Shown: in pieces, positions 45,198 to 54,152 of the stretch | How positions within the stretch are numbered: the first letter of the stretch is position 1 | How the letters are laid out: the number at the start of each line of letters is the position of its first letter | Assembly (NCBI GenBank): GCA_002726205.1 | Contig: PBSL01000001.1 | Location: forward strand, 29,310-93,309 | Direction: 5' to 3' | From: Planctomycetaceae bacterium | Lineage (GTDB): Bacteria; Planctomycetota; Planctomycetia; Planctomycetales; Planctomycetaceae | DNA: 64,000 nucleotides | Translations under genes and position numbers: made by a program | The notes under the pieces: model-generated | Databases searched by the model: none | Seen by the model: the letters and a program-made list of their open reading frames with translations, nothing else | Told to the model about the DNA's origin: nothing

Positions 45198-46519
45198 GCA
45201 CACCTCGCATCAAGCCAGCCACTCTGAAAGGCTTTCGTGACCACCTGCCCGGCCCGATGCTTGCCCGCGAAGGGTTGATCGACACCGCGCGATCGGTCTA
45301 CCGCAGCTACGGATTTTCTCCCATTGATACGCCCGCCCTGGAATACAGCGAAATCCTCTTGGGGAAAGGCGGCCAGGAATCCGACAAGCAGTTGTTCCGC
45401 TTCACCGACCAGGGAAACCGTGACGTCGCCATGCGGTTCGACCTGACCGTCCCCCTGGCTCGTTACGCCGCACAACACTTGCAGGAGATTGGCACACCGT
45501 TCAAGCGATACCACATCGCTACCGTCTGGCGGGCCGAGAAGCCTCAAAAAGGACGATTCCGGGAATTCATGCAGTGCGATTTCGACACGATCGGTACCAC
45601 ATCCAACACCGCCGACATCGAAACCCTGTTCGTCATTCATGACCTGATGGAACGACTGGGATTCACCGACTTCACGATCCGAGTCAACAATCGCAAATTG
45701 CTCAACGGACTCCTCGAAACTCTCGCGCTGGAGGACTCCACCGCCGAGATTCTCCGCTGCCTCGACAAGCTCGGAAAAATCGGTCGCGATCGAGTCGCCG
45801 TGGAAATGCAGCGGGTGGCCGGCGTGACGGCCGCGCAGGCCGAAGGCGTGCTGTCCCTGGCCGACTGCCAGGGAACTTCCAGCGAGATCCTCGACAACCT
45901 GCAACCTCGCATCTCGGCAAGTGAGGCCGGCGTCGAGGGGATCGAGCGACTTCGGGAGCTTTTCCAAGCCTGTGCCCGGGCCGGGATTCCCGACAACCGT
46001 GTCACGCTCGATCCGACAATCGCCAGGGGCCTTGACTACTACACCGGTACGATCTACGAGACATTCTTGGATGCACTTCCTGGAATCGGCAGTGTCTGTT
46101 CCGGGGGTCGCTACGACGACCTGGCCGAACTCTTCACCTCGCAAGCCCTGCCCGGCGTCGGAGCCAGCCTTGGACTCGACCGACTCCTGGCCGCCATGCA
46201 AGAACTTCATCTCACCCCCGCTGGCACTTCGACGGCAGCTGTGCTGGTGACCTTCTTTGATGCCAACCATTCACTCGACTACCTGGCGATCGCCAGGCGT
46301 CTGCGAGCCGAGGGAATCGCCTGCGAAGTGTTTCCCGACGCTCGCCCACTGGGCAAGCAACTCAAGTATGCTGACCGCAAGGGGTTCCGGTTGGCCGTGA
46401 TTGCCGGAGCCGATGAATTCGGCGAGAACGCCTGGCAGATCAAGGATCTGCGAGAAGGTGAGCAGCATCGTGTTTCCGATGACAACCTCGCCCCAACCAT
46501 CCTCGATATCCTCGACTGA
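45194..46519 (+). CDS. hisS: Histidine--tRNA ligase
   Basis: The 441-aa class II synthetase shows KGFRDHLPGPM and motif 1-like SPIDTPALEYSE. Motif 2 is in FKRYHIATVWRAEKP and RFREFMQCDFD, and the HisRS-specific loop is LDPTIARGLDYYTGT. The glycine-rich motif 3 region is GGRYDDLAELF and GVGASLGLDRL. An anticodon-binding domain follows. It charges tRNA-His. The start is GTG 45194 overlapping the ykgJ-like stop (GTGA). Length is as expected. A small membrane protein gene with its own promoter follows. Confidence 0.95.
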   Translation: MSTPRIKPATLKGFRDHLPGPMLAREGLIDTARSVYRSYGFSPIDTPALEYSEILLGKGGQESDKQLFRFTDQGNRDVAMRFDLTVPLARYAAQHLQEIGTPFKRYHIATVWRAEKPQKGRFREFMQCDFDTIGTTSNTADIETLFVIHDLMERLGFTDFTIRVNNRKLLNGLLETLALEDSTAEILRCLDKLGKIGRDRVAVEMQRVAGVTAAQAEGVLSLADCQGTSSEILDNLQPRISASEAGVEGIERLRELFQACARAGIPDNRVTLDPTIARGLDYYTGTIYETFLDALPGIGSVCSGGRYDDLAELFTSQALPGVGASLGLDRLLAAMQELHLTPAGTSTAAVLVTFFDANHSLDYLAIARRLRAEGIACEVFPDARPLGKQLKYADRKGFRLAVIAGADEFGENAWQIKDLREGEQHRVSDDNLAPTILDILD

Positions 46520-46527
46520 GTCCCCGC

Positions 46528-46555
46528 TTGCGAGTCGTCGACCCCGGCGTATGAT
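46528..46555 (+). promoter_or_regulatory. Putative promoter of the small membrane protein gene
   Basis: TTGCGA at 46528-46533 and TATGAT at 46550-46555 are separated by 16 bp, directly after the hisS stop. The predicted leader is about 28 nt before the ATG at 46590. Confidence 0.45.
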
Positions 46556-46589
46556 GGGGCGCGGTAACCAATCCCGCTCGGAGAATGTG

Positions 46590-46853
46590 ATGCCCGCCCG
46601 AACACCCCGTCGCTCCACGGTGCTCGGCATCCTGGTGGGTCTGGCGGTTGCCTTCTCCGTGATCGACACCACCGACGCGCAAGTTCCTGCCCCTGCCCTT
46701 GAGGCCGCGCCCGCTGACGGACCCCGGGGTGACCAACCGCAACTGGTGTCCACCGGAACCGGGACCTTCCAGAAATCGCTCGGTTATTTCTTCGTGGCAC
46801 TCCTGGCCGGCGGATCGCTCTACGCGGTCTGCCGCACCAGCCATCGGACGTGA
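46590..46853 (+). CDS. Small membrane protein, unknown function
   Basis: The 87-aa product begins at ATG 46590; GGAG lies 7 bp upstream. It has a signal-like helix (STVLGILVGLAVAFSVIDT, then TTDAQ), a proline- and alanine-rich linker, and a second hydrophobic segment (SLGYFFVALLAGGSLYAVC) before a short basic tail. It is likely exported and anchored by its C-terminal helix. No family is recognised. It is convergent with the lipoprotein gene, 11 bp apart. Confidence 0.6.
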   Translation: MPARTPRRSTVLGILVGLAVAFSVIDTTDAQVPAPALEAAPADGPRGDQPQLVSTGTGTFQKSLGYFFVALLAGGSLYAVCRTSHRT

Positions 46854-46864
46854 CACGCGAGGGG

Positions 46865-47506
46865 CTAACGATCAACGCGTCCCGAGCGGACGAACTTGCG
46901 AAATTCCTCGCCAAATTCCGCGACGGCTGACCGCGGACCGATCAGTTTCAACAGGAACGGCCGCGGCTTGGTTGGAATAGCCGCCCCCAAGAGTCGCCAG
47001 TCCGAATGAGGCCCAGGACTGTTGCCGACGCGGCTGCGAAACGTGCCTCGCACGTCAATCCATTCGCTTTTCAGGCCATCCACGCTCAGAGTCTCGCGTC
47101 GCGGTTTTTCTCCCGGAGCCAGACGAAATTGCCCGACCCATCGGTTCAGATTCGCCTCGATCCCACCCCCCATTGTTGTCAGCGTCAGGGTCATTTCCCC
47201 GTGTTCAGAGGGGATCACATACTTGGCCTCGTAGAACTCTGACTCGGCCTGCTCCGACCAGCCAGTGGGCACGTCAAAGCGAATCCCCGTCAGCTTTCGT
47301 TCCCGGGTGGCTGCCGTCTTGGATGATTTTTCGGCCGGGGAGACTGCAGCAGGCGCCGTTGCGTCAGCAGGCGTCGCGGTATCGTCGAGAGGCCTGGTCA
47401 GTGACTCACCGGCGACTCGTACGGGAACCTTCGGCCGGTCGGCCTCGCCGCAACCGATCGGCCACGCAATCGCAACCGCGAGCAGAACACCACAACCGCC
47501 TTTCAC
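46865..47506 (-). CDS. Putative lipoprotein of unknown function
   Basis: The 213-aa product starts at GTG 47506; its first base is the last base of the M50 protease stop, and GGAG lies upstream. The N-terminus reads VKGGCGVLLAVAIAWPIGCGEAD, a short lipoprotein signal with a PIGC lipobox. A linker rich in Ala, Thr and Pro follows. The compact domain has FDVPTGWSEQAESEFYEAKY and a C-terminal PFLLKLIGP stretch, resembling PsbP/Mog1-like folds that carry such 'P-x-GW' starts; this is only a resemblance. Its coupling to the M50 protease suggests a shared envelope role. Confidence 0.65.
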   Translation of the reverse strand: MKGGCGVLLAVAIAWPIGCGEADRPKVPVRVAGESLTRPLDDTATPADATAPAAVSPAEKSSKTAATRERKLTGIRFDVPTGWSEQAESEFYEAKYVIPSEHGEMTLTLTTMGGGIEANLNRWVGQFRLAPGEKPRRETLSVDGLKSEWIDVRGTFRSRVGNSPGPHSDWRLLGAAIPTKPRPFLLKLIGPRSAVAEFGEEFRKFVRSGRVDR

Positions 47507-48537
47507 TAGATCGTCTCCTCCGATCGGGCTGCCTGATCTCGGTACCGTTGACTTGCCTGTCGCAACTGACGCTTTTCGGCTTCGCTGAGTGCCTCGAATC
47601 CGTGATGATGGACTTTCTTCAAGAGGACATCGACCCGCCGCTCTGCTTCCTGCTGTTGCTTTTCTTCCTGCAACAGGCGAGTTTCCTCGCGGTGTTGACG
47701 CCAACGCTCCAGCAAGCCCGGGTCGGGTTCGTCGACATCGAATTCCCCGTCAACGTCGTCCAAGGCCAGTTCGTAGTCCAGCAACGCACTCTCCAGGTCA
47801 TCAACCGCGCTCCGCTGGGCGACTTCCTGCAGGTTCAAGACCAGAACGACTGCCCCCAGACACACAACCCACGTACCGTGCCAACCCGGGTGGTCAGCCA
47901 GTAGACCGGCAATCATCAGACTCACACCGACCACGGCGCCCAGTCGCATGTGCAGGTAGTTGGCCGTTTCCTCCACCAGCCATCCCGACAGCCCGCACTC
48001 CAGGACACGACCTCCATCAAATGGGTGCACCGGGATCAGGTTGATGACCAGCAGCACCCAGTTGACGATGAACAACACGACGACTGCGGACTGAAAGAGG
48101 CCCAGTGTCCCTTCTCCCGACGGCAATATTGGCCAGCCTTTCAGTGGGTTGATCGCCTCACCCAACAAACCCATTCGCCAGACAGCAATCCCGGCCAACA
48201 GGCAGAGGACGCCGTTGACCGCCGGCCCGGCCAAAGCTGTCATCACACGCGACCGTCTATCCAAGGCTGGCTGGGGATGCAACAACCCTCCCAGTGGCCA
48301 CACCAGGATGTCGTCTCCCCAGCCCCCGGTGGCCCGAGCAACCCACACATGAGCAATCTCGTGAGCCAGCGAACTCAGCAACAGAAACATCCCCGCCAAC
48401 AGACCGTACCACCAAGTCTGCATCTGCAGGCACAGCACCAGGACCGCAAGTGGGAAATACACACTCACCGCGACCCGGGTTCCGGACCACGTTCCCACCG
48501 GGAACGACCACGACAATGGACTGAAGTACCTGGTCAT
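47506..48537 (-). CDS. Site-2 (M50) zinc metalloprotease family protein
   Basis: The 343-aa membrane protein has the metal-binding LAHEIAHVW (His59, Glu60, His63) in an early helix. The second M50 signature, in the form LIPVHPFDGGRVLE, comes about 110 residues later. About six hydrophobic helices are visible. The C-terminal 100 residues are a charged cytoplasmic coiled coil (EEKQQQEAERRVDVLLKK). No PDZ domain is present, so it is a minimal site-2 protease of the SpoIVFB/Rv-like group rather than RseP. Substrate unknown. The lipoprotein gene overlaps its stop by one base. Confidence 0.88.
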   Translation of the reverse strand: MTRYFSPLSWSFPVGTWSGTRVAVSVYFPLAVLVLCLQMQTWWYGLLAGMFLLLSSLAHEIAHVWVARATGGWGDDILVWPLGGLLHPQPALDRRSRVMTALAGPAVNGVLCLLAGIAVWRMGLLGEAINPLKGWPILPSGEGTLGLFQSAVVVLFIVNWVLLVINLIPVHPFDGGRVLECGLSGWLVEETANYLHMRLGAVVGVSLMIAGLLADHPGWHGTWVVCLGAVVLVLNLQEVAQRSAVDDLESALLDYELALDDVDGEFDVDEPDPGLLERWRQHREETRLLQEEKQQQEAERRVDVLLKKVHHHGFEALSEAEKRQLRQASQRYRDQAARSEETI

Positions 48538-48649
48538 CTGCCTGTGCCGATTTTACCTGACCCGATCAATACGCATCGTGATCGTATCATCTGGAATCGG
48601 CTTTGGGAATTATCGGTCGCGGAAGTCACCAGCACTGTTCGCCATCGCC

Positions 48650-49588
48650 TCAACAACAGCCCTTCTCAGGATCGCAACAGTTGCTTCCCCCCTGAATCAC
48701 CGGAAAGATCTCTGCCTGCCCCCTGTCGGATGTCCCGCCCATCGACCACGCACACACCGTAACACTGCGAAACTCGATCCCCTCGACAACCGTCCACGGA
48801 GTCTGCTGTCGGTCGAGCAGATCCACTTTTCCGAATCCCGCGTTCGAGAAGGCTTCCAGGAATTCGTCTTCCCGGAATGCGCCGCTGATGCACCCGCTCC
48901 ACAACGTTGGATCTTCCTTCAGGTGCTCGGGCACATCGCGATCGCAGACGATGTCACTGATCACCGCGCGGCCTCCCGGCTTCAGGACTCGCAGGAGTTC
49001 CCGAAACAGCCTGTCACGATCACATGACTGAACCAGGTTGAGAACACAATTGGAAACGGCGATGTCGATCGACCCGTCTGACACCAGTGGTTGCTCGTTG
49101 CGCCAACGCTCAATCTCGCCCTCCAGTTCCTGCCATTCGCGGATGGACCCAACGGGATGCTCGGCCAACCGGGACTCAAGCCTGTCGAGGTCAAGTGAGA
49201 GGTCCTGGATTCTCCCCTTCATAAACCTCACGTTGTCGTATCCAATCCGCTGGGCCACACCTGCCTGTGCCCCCCGGGCCAGCGACAGCATTTCATCGTT
49301 TGCGTCCACACCAAAGACACACCCCTCAGCGCCCACGACCTGAGCAGCGATGAAACAGGCCTTCCCGCTGCCCGAGCCCAAGTCCAACACGACTTCACCC
49401 TCACGCACATGACGGCTTGGGTCACCGCAACCATAATCCCGTTCAATCACCTCCGCCGGAATCACTTCCAGCAGGCCCGGGTCATATTCGACCGGGCAGC
49501 ACAAGGCCGGTTCCACTTCGCGGGCCGCCGCCGCATAGCGCCGGAACACCGCGGCTTCGACAGAGACTCGATTGTCGTCTCGCTCCAT
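48650..49588 (-). CDS. Arsenite-methyltransferase-like SAM methyltransferase with extra CC motifs
   Basis: The 312-aa protein has motif I VLDLGSGSGKACF and the three cysteines of ArsM-type arsenite methyltransferases in their usual contexts: YGCGDP (Cys54), SNCVLNL (Cys181) and SGCISGAF (Cys233). ArsM uses such cysteines to bind As(III) and methylates it. Extra cysteine pairs occur at residues 30-31, 304-305 and 311-312; the last two form a CCDPEKGCC tail. About 35 residues are inserted between motifs II and IV. ATG 49588 follows AGGAG. No arsR or other ars gene is nearby, so arsenic specificity is inferred. Confidence 0.82.
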   Translation of the reverse strand: MERDDNRVSVEAAVFRRYAAAAREVEPALCCPVEYDPGLLEVIPAEVIERDYGCGDPSRHVREGEVVLDLGSGSGKACFIAAQVVGAEGCVFGVDANDEMLSLARGAQAGVAQRIGYDNVRFMKGRIQDLSLDLDRLESRLAEHPVGSIREWQELEGEIERWRNEQPLVSDGSIDIAVSNCVLNLVQSCDRDRLFRELLRVLKPGGRAVISDIVCDRDVPEHLKEDPTLWSGCISGAFREDEFLEAFSNAGFGKVDLLDRQQTPWTVVEGIEFRSVTVCAWSMGGTSDRGQAEIFPVIQGGSNCCDPEKGCC

Positions 49589-49778
49589 CCTGATTTCACT
49601 CCTGGAGGAACCCTGCTGGTTGTGGGCCACAGTATAGCGTCCGCCAAGTCCAACACACCCCACTGGCGACCGCCACCACCACCGTGCTATTCTCGTGCTC
49701 CACGTCCGGCCTGCCTCTGTCAAATCCAGCATTTACCCGCGATTGGCTCGCTCCGGATTTCCCAGGGAGACAGCGCCC

Positions 49779-52208
49779 ATGGACCTGCCCAGTTGCCCCG
49801 CCTGTAACCAATCGGTGCTTGACGACGGTGCCTCGCACTGTCCGTTTTGCGGCGCTTCGATGAGCGGCGACGGGGGTAGTGTTCCGGTTGAGAGTGCGCC
49901 CGCAAGTACCGAGGCCTCCGACGAGCGTGCCACGACCGATGACCCCTTTGAGATCAGCTCCCCGGTCGCACACCGTGGTCTGGCCACCGCACCGAGACCA
50001 TCCAAGCAACGACCCTGGCGGGTCGTGTGTCCAATGTGCGAAACGGCTGGATACATACCACGCAAGGCCGCGGGACGTGAAATCACCTGCTCCAACCCAG
50101 ACTGCCTGGTGCCGCTCTTCACAGCACCCGCAGCCCCCAACTCACCCAAGCCCACCAACGAGATCCCATCCCAGCAAGCCTCGACTCGCAGGCCACTGTT
50201 CACCGTGGTCATCCTGTTGTTTGTCGTGGGACTGGCTGGTGGCGTCGGATGGCTGCTCTGGAAACCATCCGGCCGCCCGTCGCCTGCACCACCGACTGGC
50301 TTGTCCACGACGACCCAATTCGGCCAGCTTTCTGCAGCAGATGAGCCCGCTATTGGCGAGCCACCTCAAACACCAAGCGTCACTGACGAAGCCACGGCAA
50401 CCCAGGCCCCCAACTCACTCACGCCCGCCCAGATTCGGGCCCGGGCCTACGAGGCCATGATTGCCGCCGCCCAGTCTCTAACTGAGAACCGTAGCAAACC
50501 ATTTTGCCGCCGTCTCAACGCCGAGACATTCGCCGCCGCGGGCGCCGAACCTGAAACTCTCACCGAGTTAAAACAGCTAAGCAAGGTGGGGGACGGCCTT
50601 CCTCACTTGCACATCACCCCCCTGGTAGCGTTGTGGTGGTCCAGGCAGGCAAATGGACAACCCGCTCACAATCCGTATCTGCAAGAGGCACTGCAGCGTT
50701 CGAACAACCTCTCCTCGCGTGACACCTATGCCGTCGATGCCGCCATTGCCCTGGGAGCGGCCCTGGTCGCTTCGCACCAAGACGCTCTCGCCCGCGAAAC
50801 CATCGATCGACTCTGGTTTGACGACGAACCACAACGATTGCGACTCGACCAGTCCATCGCTCGGCAGACCCTCGACTTCAGGCTCCCGCTCTCTTCACGC
50901 CATCGCACGCTTCTTGCTTCCGCCAGGTCCCCCGACACGCTGATCATCCGCCAACTCGTCGCGCGTGGGCACTCGGCATCTGCTCTGGCCTGGTCACAAG
51001 GCAGTTCTTTGCCGCTGACCCGGGGCGACAGACTTGCGGCCTGGGCTGGTGCCGAATGCCGCGCCACGGAACGTGACGCCGTTTCCCGCATCCTGGGTGT
51101 CCTGGCTGATGAGTCGGCCTTGCTGCGCGCCCGTGTCCTCGCCCGCACGGCCCTGATGGCATTTTCAACATCCGATCAAACCCTGGCCGCCGAACTGGCG
51201 GCAGCGGCCGAGGCCGCCTTGAAAGAATGTCCTGCTCCCCGACCCGTCATTCTTGGCGACCTCAGACAGACCTACCAACAAGAAGTCTCTGATCCCACCG
51301 ACTGGTGGCTACAGGTGCAGGCTCGCGCCTGCCTCGTGGCAACTCGCTTTCTCGAAGGCAACACGACTTCAGCTGGCTCCCATTTTCAGGCCGCTTTGTC
51401 GGCAGCTCGCTGCATTGGCCCCACCCAGGGTGATATCCGCGGTCGTATCCGCGACATGAAGAGTGCAGGAACCGCCCGGTTCCTACAGGTGGTCAAAACG
51501 GCGCTCGACCTGACTGGTGACGACGAGGCCCAGCAAGCCGTCCAGGTTTATCGCCGGCATTGCACCGACTGGCTCGCATTGGCCGATCAACGAGCCGATT
51601 GTCTCGCACGCCTGCATCGTTGGGCTGTTCATTTCGGCCAGATCCAGGCTGCCTGGGATGATGTCCGTACGGTCGCCCGCAGCAACGACATCACAAAGCG
51701 GGATTTGTTTTCAACCACGACCCTGCCGTCGTTCCTGTTCCTCCGATTCAAGATTGCGGGAAATGAGAATGGCCTCAAACAGATGAAGACAGCATTCCCC
51801 GGAGATGTACCAACTGATTTTGATGAACTGTTGCGGCAGAAGACCGAGGCCGCCCTGGTCGCTGGCGACCTCCCCGCGTGTGTCCTGGCAATCAACAAGG
51901 ACAAGAATGCCCGCCGCAAGCGCACCGCTCGCTTTTCACGACGACGATTAATGTTTCATCTGGTTGGCCAAGCAGCCGCATCCCGGCAACCCGCCCGCGC
52001 CCTTGATCTCATTGCGGCTTTTCGCGACTCGGGCGCGGCGCTTTGGAGAGAGGACGCGTATCGACTGACTGCCGCACGCCTCGCAACCAATCGATTGCAC
52101 GCAATCGTCTGGGAGCATGCCATGAACTCGAATCGTCCCTCCACCGAACGGATCGCTCTGCTCGCCGGCCTGCTGGAAGGCCTCGCAACTAACGCAGCCG
52201 GAACATAG
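49779..52208 (+). CDS. Large membrane protein with two zinc ribbons, unknown function
   Basis: The 809-aa product (ATG 49779, AGGGAG upstream) opens with a zinc ribbon (CPACNQ...CPFCGAS, C-x2-C-x13-C-x2-C). A second one follows near residue 86 (CPMCETAG, later CSNPDC). One transmembrane helix lies at about residues 145-168 (PLFTVVILLFVVGLAGGVGWLLW). The remaining 620 residues are extracytoplasmic, rich in alanine-containing helices and probably TPR-like. Zinc ribbons in the cytoplasm plus a large outer domain suggest a signalling or scaffold role, but no family is recognised. It is divergent from the ArsM-like gene. Confidence 0.65.
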   Translation: MDLPSCPACNQSVLDDGASHCPFCGASMSGDGGSVPVESAPASTEASDERATTDDPFEISSPVAHRGLATAPRPSKQRPWRVVCPMCETAGYIPRKAAGREITCSNPDCLVPLFTAPAAPNSPKPTNEIPSQQASTRRPLFTVVILLFVVGLAGGVGWLLWKPSGRPSPAPPTGLSTTTQFGQLSAADEPAIGEPPQTPSVTDEATATQAPNSLTPAQIRARAYEAMIAAAQSLTENRSKPFCRRLNAETFAAAGAEPETLTELKQLSKVGDGLPHLHITPLVALWWSRQANGQPAHNPYLQEALQRSNNLSSRDTYAVDAAIALGAALVASHQDALARETIDRLWFDDEPQRLRLDQSIARQTLDFRLPLSSRHRTLLASARSPDTLIIRQLVARGHSASALAWSQGSSLPLTRGDRLAAWAGAECRATERDAVSRILGVLADESALLRARVLARTALMAFSTSDQTLAAELAAAAEAALKECPAPRPVILGDLRQTYQQEVSDPTDWWLQVQARACLVATRFLEGNTTSAGSHFQAALSAARCIGPTQGDIRGRIRDMKSAGTARFLQVVKTALDLTGDDEAQQAVQVYRRHCTDWLALADQRADCLARLHRWAVHFGQIQAAWDDVRTVARSNDITKRDLFSTTTLPSFLFLRFKIAGNENGLKQMKTAFPGDVPTDFDELLRQKTEAALVAGDLPACVLAINKDKNARRKRTARFSRRRLMFHLVGQAAASRQPARALDLIAAFRDSGAALWREDAYRLTAARLATNRLHAIVWEHAMNSNRPSTERIALLAGLLEGLATNAAGT

Positions 52209-52364
52209 GCGATCTGCGCAAGCTCCAGCGATCGCAACGTCGCTCCCGGTCACACCGACCAAGGAGTATCCCAGAATCACTGGTAAAGCGGGGCTACCGG
52301 CAATTCCGACGAATTCCCTGTCGGCCGTCTGCCTTGCTCAAAACGGTACGACACTGCGGTGAGC

Positions 52365-52392
52365 TTGCACAGTCGACGTGTCGGTCTAAAAT
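52365..52392 (+). promoter_or_regulatory. Probable promoter of the secreted protein gene at 52491
   Basis: TTGCAC at 52365-52370 and TAAAAT at 52387-52392 are 16 bp apart, in the 282-bp gap after the zinc-ribbon gene. The leader to the GTG start is about 92 nt. The rest of the gap shows no RNA gene. Confidence 0.5.
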
Positions 52393-52490
52393 CTGCACGG
52401 TTGCCTCGCTGCGACGACCATAGAGTTCGTGCCCCGAATGCCACCAAGAAACTCCGCCACGGGATCTCTGCTGCCTGCAAGGAACGCGAC

Positions 52491-54146
52491 GTGAAGCCTG
52501 CATACCGACTCACTTACGCTCTGCTCCTGACCGCCTGCCTTCCACTGCCGGTATTCAGCCAGGATGCCGTCCCCAAGGTCAACGCGGTCGTTCTCAGTGC
52601 CAACCAGGTCATCAAGGACTTGAAGCTTCTCTCGGACCTGACGAACAAGACCGAGCAGACTCAGTGGGAAAACATCGAGGGAATCCTCGAAACTTTCCTC
52701 TTCGGGATTGATGGCAGCAAACCGATCGGCCTCCAGGTCATGCTCGGCGGAGGTGAGCAGGGAAGGCTGCGAATGGCTCTGCCGATCACGAGCCTGAAGG
52801 TCTTCCGAGACGAGAATCTCGGCGGCTTTGAAATCAACTCCCGCAAGGTCGGCGTGAATCTTTTCAAGCTCAGCGACAAAGATGAGACCTTCGGCTACAT
52901 GCGATTCGCCAAACCTTACGTCACGATTGGTGAAATCCGTTCCGACGTCAATGTCGTCATCAATCCACGGCAAGAGATGGCCACTTTGCTGCAACGGAAA
53001 TATTCGCTTGGTGCCTCCGTCACGAACACCGCGGCCAACCAGGCCTCCCGCCGGAAGGCCTTCCTTCCAGTCAAAAAGAACCTCCTCGCGGCAATCAAAC
53101 CGCGACAGGGGGAACACCCAGAAGAATTTGCGCTTCGCAAGCAGATCCTGACTTTCGAGATTGATGACGTCGAACGTTTCTTTGTTGAGTCCGAGAGTGT
53201 GGCCGGGGGCCTGCGCATCGACCCGATTCGAAAGCAGGCACACTTCGATCTCGATCTCACGGCACTCACGGGAAGCTCGCTCGACGCGTCCATCCAGCAA
53301 CTCGCGACCACGCCCAGTCACTTCTCATCGATCCCTCGCAGTTCCGACGCCATTCTCGTCGGAAGACTTCACCATCCACTCGATCCGTTCCGCCGTGCCG
53401 GATTGCAGGCTTTGCTGGCATCCGCCCGTTCGGCTCTCCACGCCGACATACAGAGGAACACCTCGGCGACGGATTCTCAAAAAGCTGCCAGTTCCCAACT
53501 CGTCGACGTCATCGTCTCCGTCACCTCCTCGGGACTGCAACAGGGAATTCTCGACAGTTTCATTGACGTCAAGCCCAGCGGCAACGGTGGCAACGTGCTG
53601 GTCGGCGGCATCCGTACCGTGCGAGGCGAGCGATTGCGGGCGGCGATTGCCGCCTTGCCGCAATCCACCCTCAAACTCAACGTCTCGCTCGATGTCGAAA
53701 CAGCCGGCGACGTCAAGATTCACTCGGTGACGGTCCCCGCGGATCTGCACAATGATTTTGTGTCGCTCTTCGGTGAATCCAAGACAATCTACGTTGGCAC
53801 AAGCTCCGACGCGGCCTGGTGTGCAGCCGGCCCTGAGTCCCTGACCCTGCTCAAGGCAGCGATCTCTGCTGCAGCCAAGCCGAAAGAAACACCGGACCAG
53901 AGTTTTCTCGACCTGAAGTTGAAAGTGGGGCCGTGGTTGAAACTGCTCGACAGCCGGTTGGGGAGCAAGGGCAACGTTGCCGATCGCAAACTGGCGTTGG
54001 ACGCATTCCAGGCCGGTGGCGACACAATCCAACTGACGCTCGAGCGCCGCGGCAAGAAAGTCATCGGCCAGACCACCCTGGGCACCGGAATCCTCCGGTT
54101 TCTGGGCAAGACGATTGCCGTATTCTCGAAAGAGAACCTCGAGTAA
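52491..54146 (+). CDS. Secreted protein of unknown function
   Basis: The 551-aa product begins at GTG 52491, chosen because AAGGA lies about 7 bp upstream and a signal peptide follows at once (YRLTYALLLTACLPLPVFSQ). The mature part has alternating beta and helical stretches with no recognised domain. Notable phrases are VLSANQVIKDLKLLSDL, GGEQGRLRMALPITSLK and RVGKLHHPLDPF-like segments. It is probably periplasmic. It has its own promoter and is convergent with the SDR gene only 6 bp away. Confidence 0.65.
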   Translation: MKPAYRLTYALLLTACLPLPVFSQDAVPKVNAVVLSANQVIKDLKLLSDLTNKTEQTQWENIEGILETFLFGIDGSKPIGLQVMLGGGEQGRLRMALPITSLKVFRDENLGGFEINSRKVGVNLFKLSDKDETFGYMRFAKPYVTIGEIRSDVNVVINPRQEMATLLQRKYSLGASVTNTAANQASRRKAFLPVKKNLLAAIKPRQGEHPEEFALRKQILTFEIDDVERFFVESESVAGGLRIDPIRKQAHFDLDLTALTGSSLDASIQQLATTPSHFSSIPRSSDAILVGRLHHPLDPFRRAGLQALLASARSALHADIQRNTSATDSQKAASSQLVDVIVSVTSSGLQQGILDSFIDVKPSGNGGNVLVGGIRTVRGERLRAAIAALPQSTLKLNVSLDVETAGDVKIHSVTVPADLHNDFVSLFGESKTIYVGTSSDAAWCAAGPESLTLLKAAISAAAKPKETPDQSFLDLKLKVGPWLKLLDSRLGSKGNVADRKLALDAFQAGGDTIQLTLERRGKKVIGQTTLGTGILRFLGKTIAVFSKENLE

Positions 54147-54152
54147 TCCGCC

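Noticed and set aside
45083..46270. 395-codon open frame on the minus strand
   Set aside because: It is the antisense shadow of hisS, caused by high GC content.
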